Part shown: positions 39,583 through 49,963 of the stretch, piece after piece | Position numbering within the stretch: position 1 is the first letter of the stretch | Layout: every line of letters begins with the position of its first letter | NCBI RefSeq assembly: GCF_040419245.1 | Contig: NZ_JAZHOH010000001.1 | Span: forward strand, 3,534,001 to 3,598,000 | Reading direction: 5' to 3' | Origin: Ewingella sp. CoE-038-23 | GTDB lineage: Bacteria > Pseudomonadota > Gammaproteobacteria > Enterobacterales > Enterobacteriaceae | DNA: 64,000 nt | The notes under the pieces: model-generated | Told to the model about the DNA's origin: nothing | Seen by the model: the letters and a program-made list of their open reading frames with translations, nothing else | The model's database searches: none | Translations under genes and position numbers: made by a program

Positions 39583-40232
39583 TACTGCGTTTGCATTCCT
39601 AAAGACTGAGTTCCGGGTACTTGAACCGCTGCCTGTTGAGGCGTGGCAGTTTCCAACTGAAGTTGATCAGAATGCAATCTACGTTGCAGCTCATAATCCT
39701 GCAAAAGAGCATTAATGCGTTTGCGCTGTTCCTGCACGTTTTGCTTGCCATCAAACGAAGTACTTTCACTCGTTGGCACGCCAAAACTCACTGGAGAAGC
39801 TTTGCCAATAATAGGCACAGTGTTGAACGCAGGCGTTTCTGGCGAAGCACCAGAAGCGTCAGGCTGGTTGTAGTATTGAACACCAGCGATGACCGCCAGA
39901 GAAACGCATGCCGCCACGCCAACTTGCGTCAGTTGGCTCGCCCATGGGCGAACTTTATGCCAGAAAGGCATTTTCTCCCATGAATGAGGTTGCGGTTGCG
40001 ACTCAGGAACAGCACCAGGAACTAGCTTAGCTGGCTCATTCGCCAACGCAGCAGCAACGCGGTCTGCAATATCAAGATGCACGACATTTCCCATATCACC
40101 GCGCATGGTGTCGCGGATCAAGTGATAACTCTGCCAGCTTTGTTGAAGCGTTTTATCATCCGACAGCGAATTCAGCAGTTCGGAATCTAATGCTTCACCA
40201 TCCATTAGAGCGGAAAGCTTTTCTTTCTGCAT
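39582..40232 (-). CDS. rseA: Anti-sigma-E factor RseA
   Basis: 216 residues from MQKEKLSALMDGEALDSELL, matching the E. coli start; the ATG at 40232 has a GGAAGGG site. N-terminal cytoplasmic sigma-E-binding domain, one membrane segment (about 100-118, VGVAACVSLAVIAGVQYY), and a periplasmic domain ending in a Q-rich tail. DegS and RseP cleave it in turn to release sigma-E. Confidence 0.95.
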   Translation of the reverse strand: MQKEKLSALMDGEALDSELLNSLSDDKTLQQSWQSYHLIRDTMRGDMGNVVHLDIADRVAAALANEPAKLVPGAVPESQPQPHSWEKMPFWHKVRPWASQLTQVGVAACVSLAVIAGVQYYNQPDASGASPETPAFNTVPIIGKASPVSFGVPTSESTSFDGKQNVQEQRKRINALLQDYELQRRLHSDQLQLETATPQQAAVQVPGTQSLGMQTQ

Positions 40233-40261
40233 GCCTAGTACCCTTCCAGTGTCCGCCATCG

Positions 40262-40837
40262 TTAACGCTGAATCAGCGGTTGAACTTTATTATCAATAGC
40301 TTCCCGGGCACGGAAAATACGGGATCTCACCGTACCCACGGGGCAGTCCATGATGGCGGCTATTTCTTCGTAGCTCAATCCATCTAACTCCCTTAAGGTG
40401 ATCGCCATGCGAAGATCCTCAGGAAGTGCTTCAATAGTACGGAAAACTATCTGCCGTAACTCTTCTGACAACATCAAATTCTCAGGGTTCGAAATTTCTT
40501 TTAATGCACCGCCACTTTCGAAGTTTTCAGCATCATTTGCATCTACATCGCTAGAAGGCGGTCGGCGGCCCTGCGCCACCAGATAATTCTTCGCCGTGTT
40601 GACCGCGATACGGTACAACCACGTATAAAAAGCACTGTCGCCGCGGAATGACTCTAACGCGCGATAGGCTTTAATGAATGATTCTTGAACCACATCAGGC
40701 ACATCGCCTTGTGGTACGTAGCGGGAAACAAGGCTCGCTACTTTATGCTGGTAACGGACTACCAGTAAATTGAACGATTTCTGATCACCTTTCTGGACCC
40801 GCTCGACCAGAACCTGATCTGCTAACTGCTCGCTCAT
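40262..40837 (-). CDS. rpoE: RNA polymerase sigma-E factor
   Basis: 191 residues from MSEQLADQVLVERVQKGD. Regions 2 and 4 of an ECF sigma factor (PDVVQESFIKAYRALESFRGDSAFYTWLYRIAVN; LDGLSYEEIAAIMDCPVGTVRSRIFRAREAI). It drives the envelope stress regulon. The ATG at 40837 follows GGGGAGA as in E. coli. The frame stays open upstream to a GTG, but that stretch is the leader, where a different frame (see the rseD-like ORF) overlaps this ATG. Confidence 0.97.
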   Translation of the reverse strand: MSEQLADQVLVERVQKGDQKSFNLLVVRYQHKVASLVSRYVPQGDVPDVVQESFIKAYRALESFRGDSAFYTWLYRIAVNTAKNYLVAQGRRPPSSDVDANDAENFESGGALKEISNPENLMLSEELRQIVFRTIEALPEDLRMAITLRELDGLSYEEIAAIMDCPVGTVRSRIFRAREAIDNKVQPLIQR

Positions 40838-40953
40838 CCGAGGTAAAGTCTCCCCAAAACTATCTCCGCGCATAAAGTAGTACTGCCAGCTATCATCATT
40901 ATATTCCTGAGCAAGTACTGCTTGGAGTTCACATGAAACGTTAAGTTCCACAT
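40834..40953 (-). CDS. rseD: rseD-like leader peptide coupled to rpoE
   Basis: A 39-codon frame (MWNLTFHVNSKQYLL...VLGRLYLG) whose TGA overlaps the rpoE ATG by 4 bases (ATGA). In E. coli, rpoE translation is coupled to a short upstream ORF (rseD/ORF51) under CsrA control. Here several GGA motifs, the CsrA core, fall in the same leader. Length differs from the 51 codons of E. coli, and the assignment rests on position and overlap, not sequence match. Confidence 0.5.
   Translation of the reverse strand: MWNLTFHVNSKQYLLRNIMMIAGSTTLCAEIVLGRLYLG
40922..40949 (-). promoter_or_regulatory. Candidate sigma-E promoter of rpoE
   Basis: On the minus strand GGAACTT is followed 16 bases later by TCCAA, close to the sigma-E consensus GGAACTT-N16-TCnAA, in the rpoE leader. 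It suggests autoregulation, as in E. coli. It lies inside the rseD-like ORF, so transcripts from it would lack that ORF's start. Confidence 0.5.
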
Positions 40954-41015
40954 CGCTTTTGTTTTTTCTATTAAAGTCTCAAGTCCGTGGCTTTTGCCAG
41001 GACGTTTAGGCTAAC

Positions 41016-42653
41016 ATGAATTTCACTCTTCTTCTGCAAACATCATACGCTATGCAACCTTCATCTGAATTTGTCAGCGATGTCTTGATCATCGGAAGCG
41101 GCGCTGCCGGTCTGTCATTAGCCTTGCGGCTTGCCGACCATTGCAGCGTCACCGTCCTTAGCAAGGGACCTTTAAACGAAGGTTCAACCTTTTATGCTCA
41201 AGGTGGCATCGCGGCGGTATTCGATGAAACTGACAGCATTAGCTCGCACGTAGATGACACGCTGATTGCCGGTGCCGGTTTATGTGACAAAGAGGCCGTG
41301 GAGTTTATCGCCGGTAATGCGCGCCATTGCGTGCAGTGGCTGATAGACCAAGGCGTTCTATTTGACACTGAAACCAACGCCAGCTCCGAAGAACGTTATC
41401 ACCTCACTCGCGAAGGCGGCCATAGCCACCGCCGAATTCTGCATAGTGCTGATGCTACTGGTAAAGAAGTAGAGACTACGCTGGTAGGTAAAGCAAGAAA
41501 TCACCCGAATATTTGCGTGAAAGAGCGCTATAACGCGGTCGACCTTATCACCTCCAGCAAGATTGGTTTACCGGGCACTCAGCGTGTGGTCGGGGCCTAT
41601 GTGTGGAATCGCCAGAGAGAGCAGGTCGAAACCTTCCGCGCGAAAGCGGTGATCCTAGCCACCGGCGGCGCAGCTAAAGTCTACCAATACACCACCAACC
41701 CAGATATCTCCTCGGGTGATGGCATTGCCATGGCGTGGCGCGCGGGCTGCCGGGTCGCCAACCTTGAGTTCAACCAGTTCCACCCGACCTGCTTATACCA
41801 TCCGCAGGCAAGAAACTTTCTGCTAACTGAAGCCCTGCGCGGCGAGGGGGCTTATCTCAAGCGCCCAGACGGCAGCCGCTTTATGCCAGATTTCGACCCG
41901 CGTGGCGAACTCGCGCCGCGCGACGTGGTGGCTCGCGCCATTGACCACGAGATGAAACGCCTCGGCGCGGACTGCATGTATCTCGACATCAGCCATCGCC
42001 CGCCGGAATTCATCATGCAGCACTTCCCGATGATTTACGAAAAGCTGCTGTCGCTGGGTATTGATCTGACCAAAGAAGCCATCCCGATTGTTCCTGCCGC
42101 CCACTACACTTGCGGCGGTGTGATGGTCGACCAACACGGGCGCACCGACCTTGATGGCCTGTATGCCATCGGCGAAGTGAGCTATACCGGCCTGCACGGC
42201 GCTAATCGACTGGCGTCAAACTCCCTGCTGGAGTGCGTGGTTTACGGCTGGTCGGCGGCAGAAGACATTATCAAGCGCCTGCCTCACGCCAAGCTGGCCA
42301 AACAGCTTCCACCGTGGGATGAGAGCCGGGTCGATAACTCGGATGAGCAAGTGGTTATTCAGCATAACTGGCACGAATTGCGCCTGTTTATGTGGGACTA
42401 CGTAGGAATTGTGCGTACCACCAAGCGCCTTGAGCGCGCACTGCGCCGCATCATGACCCTCCAGCAAGAGATTGATGAGTATTACGCCAACTTTAGAATT
42501 TCCAACAACTTGCTGGAACTTCGTAACTTGGTCCAGGTAGCAGAACTGATCGTTCGCAGCGCCATGGAGCGAAAAGAGAGTCGCGGGTTGCACTTCACTC
42601 TCGACTACCCTGACCTGCTCGACGATCCGCAGCCAACCATTCTTCAGCCTTAA
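41016..42653 (+). CDS. nadB: L-aspartate oxidase
   Basis: 545 residues. NadB oxidises aspartate to iminoaspartate in de novo NAD synthesis. An FAD-binding [14 protein letters not shown] lies near residue 27, then [31 protein letters not shown] and [18 protein letters not shown]. The first 12 residues are an extension relative to E. coli; the internal ATG at 41052 is an alternative but has no ribosome site, while the ATG at 41016 has an AGG. Divergent from rpoE, as in E. coli. Confidence 0.95.
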   Translation: MNFTLLLQTSYAMQPSSEFVSDVLIIGSGAAGLSLALRLADHCSVTVLSKGPLNEGSTFYAQGGIAAVFDETDSISSHVDDTLIAGAGLCDKEAVEFIAGNARHCVQWLIDQGVLFDTETNASSEERYHLTREGGHSHRRILHSADATGKEVETTLVGKARNHPNICVKERYNAVDLITSSKIGLPGTQRVVGAYVWNRQREQVETFRAKAVILATGGAAKVYQYTTNPDISSGDGIAMAWRAGCRVANLEFNQFHPTCLYHPQARNFLLTEALRGEGAYLKRPDGSRFMPDFDPRGELAPRDVVARAIDHEMKRLGADCMYLDISHRPPEFIMQHFPMIYEKLLSLGIDLTKEAIPIVPAAHYTCGGVMVDQHGRTDLDGLYAIGEVSYTGLHGANRLASNSLLECVVYGWSAAEDIIKRLPHAKLAKQLPPWDESRVDNSDEQVVIQHNWHELRLFMWDYVGIVRTTKRLERALRRIMTLQQEIDEYYANFRISNNLLELRNLVQVAELIVRSAMERKESRGLHFTLDYPDLLDDPQPTILQP

Positions 42654-42698
42654 TAGAGTGGCGACCAGTGCGACGGATCGCGCTGGCTGCCCCTTCAC

Positions 42699-43445
42699 TC
42701 AATAATTCAGATAGAAATCAGCGATTAAAGCGCGAAACTCCGGGCTATAAACCCCTTCGCGCTCGCGCAAATCCATCTCTTGAAGACAGGCCTCGGTAGG
42801 TTGTTTACAGAGCACTATCAGCAGGCGATTCAGCGGCTTACCGGGGCGATCGCGCACGGCAAGGCGGCTGAAAGTGAACCATCCTGCTTGCTGCGCTTTG
42901 GCTTCGAGTTGCAATCCAAGATCATAAGGCAGCACCACGCAGAACTTGCCACTAGGCTGCAAAAGCTTATCGGCACAGTCGAGCAAGGCGGCGTGAGTCA
43001 GACTCTCAGTATAACGGGCGGTATTGCGCGCCTCATCGCGGCAAGCCACGGCGGCCTCGAAATAAGGCGGATTGCTGACAATCAGGTCATAATGAGCCGG
43101 ATGGGATTGGGCGACGAGATTGATATCTTGCGCGAAAACCTGAAGTCTTACGGCCCAAGGCGAAGCCTGAAAATTTTCGGCGGCCTGCTCGGCTGCGGGA
43201 ATATCCAGCTCGACGGCATCAATCAGGACCGACTCGTCAGTTCTTTGCGCCAGCATCAGGGCGATAAGACCACTGCCTGAGCCGATATCCAGCACCCGAG
43301 TGGCTTGCTCAACCGGCGCCCAGGCCCCGAGCAGCACGCCGTCGGTACCGACTTTCATTGCACAGCGATCGTGTGCCACAAAAAACTGTTTAAATGTAAA
43401 TCCATTACGCCGCATTGGCTGGCTGACCTTGACTTCGTTCACCAC
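42699..43445 (-). CDS. trmN6: tRNA1(Val) adenine-37 N6-methyltransferase
   Basis: 248 residues (YfiC). The SAM site VLDIGSGSGLIALMLAQR and the catalytic NPPY (VSNPPYFEA) are visible, and the start MRRNGFTFKQFFVAHDRCAMKVGTDG is characteristic. It methylates N6 of A37 in tRNA1-Val. Convergent with nadB and divergent from srmB, as in E. coli. Confidence 0.95.
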   Translation of the reverse strand: MVNEVKVSQPMRRNGFTFKQFFVAHDRCAMKVGTDGVLLGAWAPVEQATRVLDIGSGSGLIALMLAQRTDESVLIDAVELDIPAAEQAAENFQASPWAVRLQVFAQDINLVAQSHPAHYDLIVSNPPYFEAAVACRDEARNTARYTESLTHAALLDCADKLLQPSGKFCVVLPYDLGLQLEAKAQQAGWFTFSRLAVRDRPGKPLNRLLIVLCKQPTEACLQEMDLREREGVYSPEFRALIADFYLNY

Positions 43446-43600
43446 ATTTTCACCATTAAACCATCAGCAAGACGGCCTGATATCCAGAACTGACGTAGCA
43501 TAGGGGAAACATTCGGCAAGGAAAAGCCACGCTAGCCGCTTAAATAGGTGAAGATCGCGCCTAACACGTCTATAATCGGCGCCCCAAGTAGAGGTAGACC

Positions 43601-44932
43601 ATGACTGTAACGAATTTTTCCGAACTCGAACTCGATGAACGCCTAATAGACGCCCTGAGCGAAAAAGGCTATAGCCGCCCGACTGTCATTCAGGCAGAGG
43701 CCATTCCGCCAGCGATGGACGGACGCGATGTGTTGGGTTCGGCTCCTACCGGCACCGGCAAAACAGCAGCGTTCTTGCTGCCTGCATTGCAGCATTTGCT
43801 GGATTTCCCGCGTAAGAAATCTGGTCCGCCACGTATTCTTATTCTGACGCCAACCCGCGAACTTGCGATGCAGGTCGCTGAACAGGCGCGCGAACTCGCC
43901 AAGCACACTGATTTAGATATCGCCACCATCACTGGCGGCGTGGCGTATATGAACCACGCCGAAGTCTTTAGCGAAAATCAGGACATCGTGGTCGCCACCA
44001 CGGGCCGCTTGCTGCAATACATCAAAGAAGAAAACTTTGACTGCCGCGCCATTGAAACGCTGATCCTTGATGAAGCCGACCGCATGCTAGACATGGGCTT
44101 CGCGCAAGATATCGAAACCATTTCCGCCGAAGCGCGCTGGCGCAAACAGACGTTGCTGTTCTCTGCAACGCTGGAAGGCGAAGCCATTCGCGAGTTTGCC
44201 GAACGCATTCTGACCGAGCCGGTTGAGATCGAAGCCGATCCTTCTCGCCGCGAGCGCAAAAAGATTTTGCAGTGGTACTACCGCGCCGATGACGTCGCGC
44301 ACAAGACCCAGATGCTGATCCACCTTCTGAATCAAGAAGATGTCACCAAGTCGGTGATCTTCGTGCGTAAACGCGAGCGCGTGCACGAGCTGGTTGCCTG
44401 GCTGCGTGAAGCAGGGATCAACTCCTGCTATCTTGAAGGGGAAATGGTTCAGGTTAAACGTACTGAAGCTGTAAAACGCATGGTTGAAGACCGCGTTAAT
44501 GTGCTGGTTGCCACCGATATCGCCGCGCGCGGTCTGGATATCAACGACATCAGCCACGTGTTCAACTTCGACCTGCCGCTGACCGCAGACACCTACCTGC
44601 ACCGTATCGGCCGTACTGGCCGTATGGGCCGCAAAGGGACTGCGATCTCCTTCGTCGAGGCGCATGACCATCTGCTGCTGGGCAAAATTGGCCGTTACCT
44701 GAATGAGCCACTGAAGCCGCGCGTGATTGATGAGCTGCGTCCGAAGACCAAAGCGCCAAGCGAGAAAACCACCGGCAAGCCGTCGAAGAAGGTGCTGGCG
44801 AAGCGTAAAGAGAAGCAGAAAGAAGCGCAGGTGAAATCAAAAGTTAAAGTGAAAGTGCGCCACCGCGACAGCAAAAACGTCGGTAAACGCCGCGTGAAAA
44901 CTGAAGCAGACAGCAAAGGCAGCGCGAAATAA
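43601..44932 (+). CDS. srmB: ATP-dependent RNA helicase SrmB
   Basis: 443 residues. DEAD-box motifs in order: APTGTGKT, PTRELA, TGG, DEAD, SAT, ARGLD and HRIGRTGR. A lysine-rich C-terminal tail (about 375-443) is typical of SrmB, which helps early assembly of the 50S subunit by remodelling 23S rRNA. Confidence 0.95.
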   Translation: MTVTNFSELELDERLIDALSEKGYSRPTVIQAEAIPPAMDGRDVLGSAPTGTGKTAAFLLPALQHLLDFPRKKSGPPRILILTPTRELAMQVAEQARELAKHTDLDIATITGGVAYMNHAEVFSENQDIVVATTGRLLQYIKEENFDCRAIETLILDEADRMLDMGFAQDIETISAEARWRKQTLLFSATLEGEAIREFAERILTEPVEIEADPSRRERKKILQWYYRADDVAHKTQMLIHLLNQEDVTKSVIFVRKRERVHELVAWLREAGINSCYLEGEMVQVKRTEAVKRMVEDRVNVLVATDIAARGLDINDISHVFNFDLPLTADTYLHRIGRTGRMGRKGTAISFVEAHDHLLLGKIGRYLNEPLKPRVIDELRPKTKAPSEKTTGKPSKKVLAKRKEKQKEAQVKSKVKVKVRHRDSKNVGKRRVKTEADSKGSAK

Positions 44933-44952
44933 GCTCCCGAGCTTTCTCTTAA

Positions 44953-44986
44953 GCATAAAAAAACCGCCAATTAAGGCGGTTTTTTA
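44953..44986. terminator. Bidirectional terminator between srmB and grcA
   Basis: AAAAAAACCGCC / GGCGGTTTTTT stem with a short AATTAA loop between convergent genes. Confidence 0.85.
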
Positions 44987-45013
44987 TTATCTCAGCGTTT
45001 TAACGTCTCAAAC

Positions 45014-45397
45014 TTACAGACTTTCAGTGAAAGTACGAGTGATCACGTCGCGCTGCTGTTCCGGCGTCAGTGAATTGAAACGTACCGCGTAGCCTGAAAC
45101 ACGAATAGTCAGCTGTGGGTACTTTTCAGGATGCTTCACAGCATCTTCCAAGGTTTCACGGCGCATCACGTTGACATTAAGATGCTGGCCGCCCTCAACG
45201 CGAACCGTTGGCTGGAACTCCATCGGCACTTCGCGATACTCGATTTGGCCCAGTTCGCTGACTGCGACAATCTGATCTTCTTCATAGCCCGCTTTTGCAC
45301 ATACGCAGCGCGCTTCTGCTTTCTCGTCGTCCAGCAGCCAGAAAGAGTTTTTCAGTGCTTCATTATTGGCTTTAGTGATTTGAATACCGGTGATCAT
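45014..45397 (-). CDS. grcA: Autonomous glycyl radical cofactor
   Basis: 127 residues. GrcA (YfiD) replaces the C-terminal domain of pyruvate formate-lyase when that is damaged by oxygen. The glycyl radical residue is G102 in RVSGYAVRF, identical to the PflB motif. FNR-type sites lie in the upstream 339-base intergenic region, as expected for an anaerobically induced gene. Confidence 0.96.
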   Translation of the reverse strand: MITGIQITKANNEALKNSFWLLDDEKAEARCVCAKAGYEEDQIVAVSELGQIEYREVPMEFQPTVRVEGGQHLNVNVMRRETLEDAVKHPEKYPQLTIRVSGYAVRFNSLTPEQQRDVITRTFTESL

Positions 45398-45505
45398 GTG
45401 TTGCCTCCATTAATGGCTACGATACTGTAAACAAGCTGCCGCCAAGGAATGACAGCAATACCTTGCTCCTGATGACCTGTATAACAGTTGGGCACCCCGC
45501 GTTCC

Positions 45506-45519
45506 TTGATAAATATCAA
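45506..45519. promoter_or_regulatory. FNR box upstream of grcA (proximal)
   Basis: TTGAT-AAAT-ATCAA, a perfect match to the FNR consensus, about 110 bases upstream of the grcA start codon. In E. coli grcA is controlled by two FNR sites. Confidence 0.8.
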
Positions 45520-45600
45520 CTTTAGCCTTGGGGTGTTAGGCGCCCTGCGGCAAATTTATGTTTTATATCAATTTTTTCCAGCCCCTCCCTTCAATTAATA

Positions 45601-45614
45601 TTGTTAAATATCAA
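45601..45614. promoter_or_regulatory. Second FNR-like site in the grcA-ung region
   Basis: TTGTT-AAAT-ATCAA has one mismatch to the FNR consensus and lies 95 bases from the first site. It could act on grcA or on ung, which starts 123 bases downstream. Confidence 0.45.
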
Positions 45615-45736
45615 TTAAATTTGATCGGGCCTGATACACCCTGCTGTTTGCATTTTGATAACAGGGTAAGGTTTCACTCAAATCCGCTTGCAGGTAAGCT
45701 AACGCGATTGAAATTACAAACAAAAGGAGCGCGTTA

Positions 45737-46417
45737 ATGTCCACGACCCTGACATGGCATGACGTCATTGGTGCCGAAAAAGAACAACCCTACTTCATTG
45801 ATACCCTGAAGTATGTCGCCAGCGAACGCGCGGCGGGAAAAACGATCTATCCTCCGCAGGCTGACGTGTTCAACGCCTTCCGCTCCACCGAACTGTGCGA
45901 TGTTAAAGTAGTGATCCTGGGCCAAGACCCTTACCACGGGCCGAATCAGGCACACGGCCTCTCCTTCTCCGTTCGCCCGGGAATTCCTGCTCCACCCTCT
46001 TTAGTTAACATGTACAAAGAGCTGGCGACTGACATTCCGGGCTTCGAGCGCCCCTCCCACGGCTACCTGCAAAGCTGGGCTGACCAAGGCGTGCTGCTGC
46101 TCAATACCGTGCTGACCGTCGAAGGCGGTCAGGCTCACTCCCACGCTAAATTGGGCTGGGAAACCTTCACCGATAAAGTGATAGCAGCGCTGAATGAACA
46201 TCGCCAAGGCGTGGTGTTCCTGCTGTGGGGCTCACACGCGCAGAAGAAAGGCAGCTTTATTGATACTCAGCGCCACCACGTGCTGAAAGCGCCGCACCCT
46301 TCGCCGCTGTCGGCCCATCGCGGTTTTCTCGGCTGCAAACACTTCTCCGCTACCAATGAACTGCTGAAAAAACAGGGGCTGGAGCCGATAAACTGGATGC
46401 CAGAACTTCCGGCTTAA
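45737..46417 (+). CDS. ung: Uracil-DNA glycosylase
   Basis: 226 residues. Removes uracil from DNA. Family 1 motifs are intact: the water-activating GQDPYHG, and [17 protein letters not shown] at the C-terminus. The AAGGAG site sits 9 bases before the ATG. Order grcA-ung-grpE is conserved. Confidence 0.97.
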   Translation: MSTTLTWHDVIGAEKEQPYFIDTLKYVASERAAGKTIYPPQADVFNAFRSTELCDVKVVILGQDPYHGPNQAHGLSFSVRPGIPAPPSLVNMYKELATDIPGFERPSHGYLQSWADQGVLLLNTVLTVEGGQAHSHAKLGWETFTDKVIAALNEHRQGVVFLLWGSHAQKKGSFIDTQRHHVLKAPHPSPLSAHRGFLGCKHFSATNELLKKQGLEPINWMPELPA

Positions 46418-46437
46418 CTGCTGATTCTGCAAACAAA

Positions 46438-46461
46438 AAAGGCATCCCGAAGGATGCCTTT
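46438..46461. terminator. Terminator between ung and grpE
   Basis: AAGGCATCC-cga-GGATGCCTT stem with A/T on both sides, between the convergent ends of ung and grpE. Confidence 0.8.
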
Positions 46462-46478
46462 CTAACAAAAGCGGGGGC

Positions 46479-47066
46479 TTATGCCTTGGCTTTTGACACC
46501 GCAACCATCGCAGGGCGAAGCAGGCGACCGTTCAGCGTGTAACCTTTCTGCATAACCATCATGACGTGGTTAGGCGCCAAGTCTTCTGACTCCATCAGCG
46601 TCATTGCCTGATGCAGTTCAGGATTGAAAGGCACGTGAATGTCGGCAACCACTTCCAGACCAAACTTGCGGACGGCATCCAGCAGTGATTTCAGCGTTAA
46701 TTCAACACCTTCGACCAGAGCAGTCAGTTCGGCGTTAGATTTATCCGCCATGTCGAGCGCACGTTCCAGGTTATCAATAACCGGCAACAGCTCACCGGAG
46801 AATTTCTCCAGTGCGAATTTATGGGCTTTCTCAATATCCAGCTCGGTGCGGCGGCGGATATTTTCCACTTCCGCTTTAGCACGCAGCAAGCTATCACGCT
46901 CGCGCTGCTGAGCTTCTTTCAATTGATTTTCCAGTTCTGCAATACGCTCGTCGCGCGGATCAACGACGTCTGCCGCCTCAGTTTCCGCTTCCGTATGCAG
47001 CGCTTGCTCCTGATTTAACTCATCAGAGACTTGCTCGTTAGGCGTCTTATGTTCTTTACTACTCAT
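46479..47066 (-). CDS. grpE: Nucleotide exchange factor GrpE
   Basis: 195 residues. Releases ADP from DnaK. An acidic Q/E-rich N-terminal tail and long coiled coil (about 20-95) are followed by the beta domain with [17 protein letters not shown] and the C-terminal [12 protein letters not shown] sigma-32 promoter lies upstream. Confidence 0.95.
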   Translation of the reverse strand: MSSKEHKTPNEQVSDELNQEQALHTEAETEAADVVDPRDERIAELENQLKEAQQRERDSLLRAKAEVENIRRRTELDIEKAHKFALEKFSGELLPVIDNLERALDMADKSNAELTALVEGVELTLKSLLDAVRKFGLEVVADIHVPFNPELHQAMTLMESEDLAPNHVMMVMQKGYTLNGRLLRPAMVAVSKAKA

Positions 47067-47108
47067 GAATATCTCCGCGTTTTAGCATTAATCTTGCTAC
47101 TGGGCTTA

Positions 47109-47136
47109 TTATGGGGATCAAAACCGTTGTTTCAAG
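47109..47136 (-). promoter_or_regulatory. Sigma-32 heat-shock promoter of grpE
   Basis: Read on the minus strand: CTTGAAA, 13 bases, CCCCATAA. Both elements match the sigma-32 consensus (CTTGAAA, CCCCATnT), and the position, about 43-70 bases upstream of grpE, is right. Confidence 0.8.
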
Positions 47137-47201
47137 GTTTGCTTTTAAAGGTTCAGACATAATGCAGGCGTGACAAAAGCCTATTGAGGATAACCACCGC
47201 A

Positions 47202-48080
47202 ATGAATAAAAAATTTGAGTGCATAGGCATCGTTGGCCACCCCCGCCATCCATCAGCACTCGCCACCCATGAAATGCTTTATCACTGGCTGGTCTCCAAG
47301 GGCTATGAAGTGATGGTGGAACGCACGGTGGCTCAAGATCTTAAGCTGGAAGGCGCACAAACCGGCAGCCTTGCAGATATCGGTAAAAAGGCCGATTTAG
47401 CCGTTGTCGTCGGGGGTGACGGGAACATGCTGGGCGCAGCGCGGGTGCTGGCGCGCTATGACATCAAAGTCATCGGCGTCAACCGCGGTAACCTCGGTTT
47501 TCTTACCGATCTTGACCCCGATAACGCCTTGCAGCAGCTTGACGACGTGTTAAAAGGGGAATACCTCAGCGAGCAGCGTTTCCTGTTGGAAGCCCTTGTT
47601 CGTTGCGAAGACCGCCAATGCCGCGTCAGCACGGCGATCAATGAAGTGGTGCTTCACCCCGGCAAAGTTGCACATATGATTGAATTTGAAGTCTATATTG
47701 ATGACAAATTCGCCTTCTCACAGCGCTCCGATGGCCTGATTATCTCGACGCCGACCGGCTCTACTGCCTACTCGCTTTCCGGCGGCGGCCCGATTTTAAC
47801 CCCCACGCTGGATGCCATCGCGCTGGTGCCGATGTTCCCGCACACCCTGTCGGCCAGACCCTTGGTGATTAACAGTAGCAGCACCATCTGCCTGAAATTC
47901 TCTAATATCAGCAGTGACTTAGAGATAAGTTGCGACAGTCAAATCGCCCTGCCGATTCAGCAAGGGGAAGAAGTGGTGATTCGCCGTAGTGACTACCACC
48001 TCAACTTGATCCACCCAAAAGACTATAGCTATTTCAATACGTTGAGCACCAAACTAGGCTGGTCGAAGAAATTGTTCTGA
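47202..48080 (+). CDS. nadK: NAD kinase
   Basis: 292 residues from [19 protein letters not shown]. Phosphorylates NAD to NADP with ATP. The GGDGNML motif, [10 protein letters not shown], and [16 protein letters not shown] are all present. The ATG at 47202 was preferred to an upstream TTG (47184), matching the E. coli start. Followed by recN on the same strand, as usual. Confidence 0.96.
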   Translation: MNKKFECIGIVGHPRHPSALATHEMLYHWLVSKGYEVMVERTVAQDLKLEGAQTGSLADIGKKADLAVVVGGDGNMLGAARVLARYDIKVIGVNRGNLGFLTDLDPDNALQQLDDVLKGEYLSEQRFLLEALVRCEDRQCRVSTAINEVVLHPGKVAHMIEFEVYIDDKFAFSQRSDGLIISTPTGSTAYSLSGGGPILTPTLDAIALVPMFPHTLSARPLVINSSSTICLKFSNISSDLEISCDSQIALPIQQGEEVVIRRSDYHLNLIHPKDYSYFNTLSTKLGWSKKLF

Positions 48081-48123
48081 TACCAAAGGCTGCCCCAGAA
48101 AAAATATTGCGCCAGGGACTTTA

Positions 48124-48161
48124 CTGTATATAAAACCAGTTTATACTGTATGAAATTACAG
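48124..48161. promoter_or_regulatory. Two LexA (SOS) boxes upstream of recN
   Basis: CTGTATATAAAACCAG (48124-48139) and CTGTATGAAATTACAG (48146-48161) each have the CTG-N10-CAG form, 22 bp apart, ending 28 bases before the recN start. E. coli recN also has multiple LexA sites. Confidence 0.9.
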
Positions 48162-48189
48162 GTCTGTTGTTTTGTACAGGAAGGTGATC

Positions 48190-49851
48190 ATGCTGGCGCA
48201 ATTAACTATCAGTAACTTTGCCATCGTTCGTGAGTTAGACATCGATTTTCACAGCGGTATGACGGCAATCACCGGCGAAACCGGCGCAGGTAAATCCATT
48301 GCTATCGACGCCTTAGGTTTGTGCCTCGGCAACCGGGCTGATGGCAGCACCGTGCGTCTGGGGGCTAATCGCGCCGATATCTGCGCGCGCTTCACGCTGG
48401 CTGACACCCCTTCTGCAAAACAATGGCTGGCCGACAACCAGCTCGACGAAGGTAATGACTGCTTACTGCGCCGCACCATCAGCGCGGACGGTCGTTCTCG
48501 CAGCTTTATCAATGGCACCCCTGTCCCGCTTTCCCAAATGCGTGAAATTGGTCAGCATCTGATTCAGATCCACGGCCAGCATGCACACCAACTCCTGCTG
48601 AAACCTGAACATCAAAAACAGCTACTGGATGCCTATGCAGACCAGCCACTGCTGCTGGCGCAAATGCGTCAGGCTTACCAGAACTGGCACCAGAGCTGTC
48701 GCCAGCTGGCGCAGTATCAACAGCAAGTCACCGAGCGCGAGGCGCGTCGGCAGCTGTTGCAATACCAGTTAAAAGAGCTGAACGAGTTTGCCCCGCAGGC
48801 TGGTGAATATGAGCAGATCGACGAAGAGTACAAACTGCTGGCGAATAGCGGGCAGGTGATGTCACTGAGCCAGAACGCGCTCTATTTGCTGGCCGACGGC
48901 GACGATCAAAACGTGGTCAGCCTGCTGTATAGCGCTAAAAGCCAGCTAACCGAACTGGCCGAAATCGACAGCAAAATTAATGAGCTGATCGTGATGCTTG
49001 ACGACGCCTCCATCCAAATCAGTGAAGCCAGCGATGAGTTGCGCCACTACAGCGAGCGGATGGAAATCGACCCGAATCGCATGTTTGAGCTAGAGCAGAG
49101 ACTCTCTCGCCAACTGAGTTTAGCGAAAAAGCATCACGTTTCTGCCGAAGAGTTGCCAACTCTGCATCGCCAGCTGTTGGACGAGCAGCAGATGCTCGAC
49201 GATCACGAAACCAATCAGGCAGAACTCAGCGAAGCCGTTAACCTGCACTATCAGCAAGCACTGAGCATTGCCCAGCAGCTGCATGATAAGCGCCAGTTCT
49301 ATGCTGACGAGCTGACTCGCCTGATCACCGACAGCATGCAAAGCCTGTCGATGCCACACGGTAAATTTAAGATACAAGTTCAGTTTGTTCCCGAGCATTT
49401 AAGTCAGGAAGGTGCCGATCGTCTGGAATTTCAGGTCACCACCAACCCAGGCCAGCCATTACAGGCTCTGGCGAAAGTGGCCTCCGGCGGTGAACTGTCC
49501 CGCATCGCACTGGCGATTCAGGTGATCACGGCGCAGAAAATGGAAACCCCGGCGCTGATTTTCGATGAAGTGGACGTCGGCATCAGCGGCCCGACCGCCG
49601 CTATCGTCGGCAGACTGCTGCGCCAGTTGGGTGAGTCTACGCAGGTGATGTGTGTGACCCACTTACCGCAGGTAGCGGGTTGTGGTCATCAACATTATTT
49701 TGTGAGCAAAGATACCGACGGGGAAGCCACTGAAACCCAAATGAATCGACTTGATAAAAAAGCCAGATTGCAGGAACTGGCGCGTCTGCTGGGCGGTAGC
49801 GAAGTCACCAGAAACACCCTTGCCAACGCCAAAGAACTGCTCGCAGCTTAA
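48190..49851 (+). CDS. recN: DNA repair protein RecN
   Basis: 553 residues. SMC-like protein for double-strand break repair. Walker A GETGAGKS (about 29-36), a long coiled-coil middle (about 160-370), the signature region [15 protein letters not shown] and Walker [14 protein letters not shown]. The ATG at 48190 has an AGGAAGG site; an in-frame start 18 bases upstream is weaker. Confidence 0.97.
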   Translation: MLAQLTISNFAIVRELDIDFHSGMTAITGETGAGKSIAIDALGLCLGNRADGSTVRLGANRADICARFTLADTPSAKQWLADNQLDEGNDCLLRRTISADGRSRSFINGTPVPLSQMREIGQHLIQIHGQHAHQLLLKPEHQKQLLDAYADQPLLLAQMRQAYQNWHQSCRQLAQYQQQVTEREARRQLLQYQLKELNEFAPQAGEYEQIDEEYKLLANSGQVMSLSQNALYLLADGDDQNVVSLLYSAKSQLTELAEIDSKINELIVMLDDASIQISEASDELRHYSERMEIDPNRMFELEQRLSRQLSLAKKHHVSAEELPTLHRQLLDEQQMLDDHETNQAELSEAVNLHYQQALSIAQQLHDKRQFYADELTRLITDSMQSLSMPHGKFKIQVQFVPEHLSQEGADRLEFQVTTNPGQPLQALAKVASGGELSRIALAIQVITAQKMETPALIFDEVDVGISGPTAAIVGRLLRQLGESTQVMCVTHLPQVAGCGHQHYFVSKDTDGEATETQMNRLDKKARLQELARLLGGSEVTRNTLANAKELLAA

Positions 49852-49963
49852 AAAGCTCAACTTTTTTACGATTCTGCGGTCATACAGGTGCCCTGCAAAG
49901 GTTTCAAACTGATGAAAGGTCTATTATCATCGGCATCCTATGCCCTAAAGGAATGTAACGACT

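Noticed and set aside
40838..40951. Extended rpoE starting from a GTG
   Set aside because: The GGGGAGA site and match to E. coli RpoE place the start at 40837; the upstream stretch is leader.
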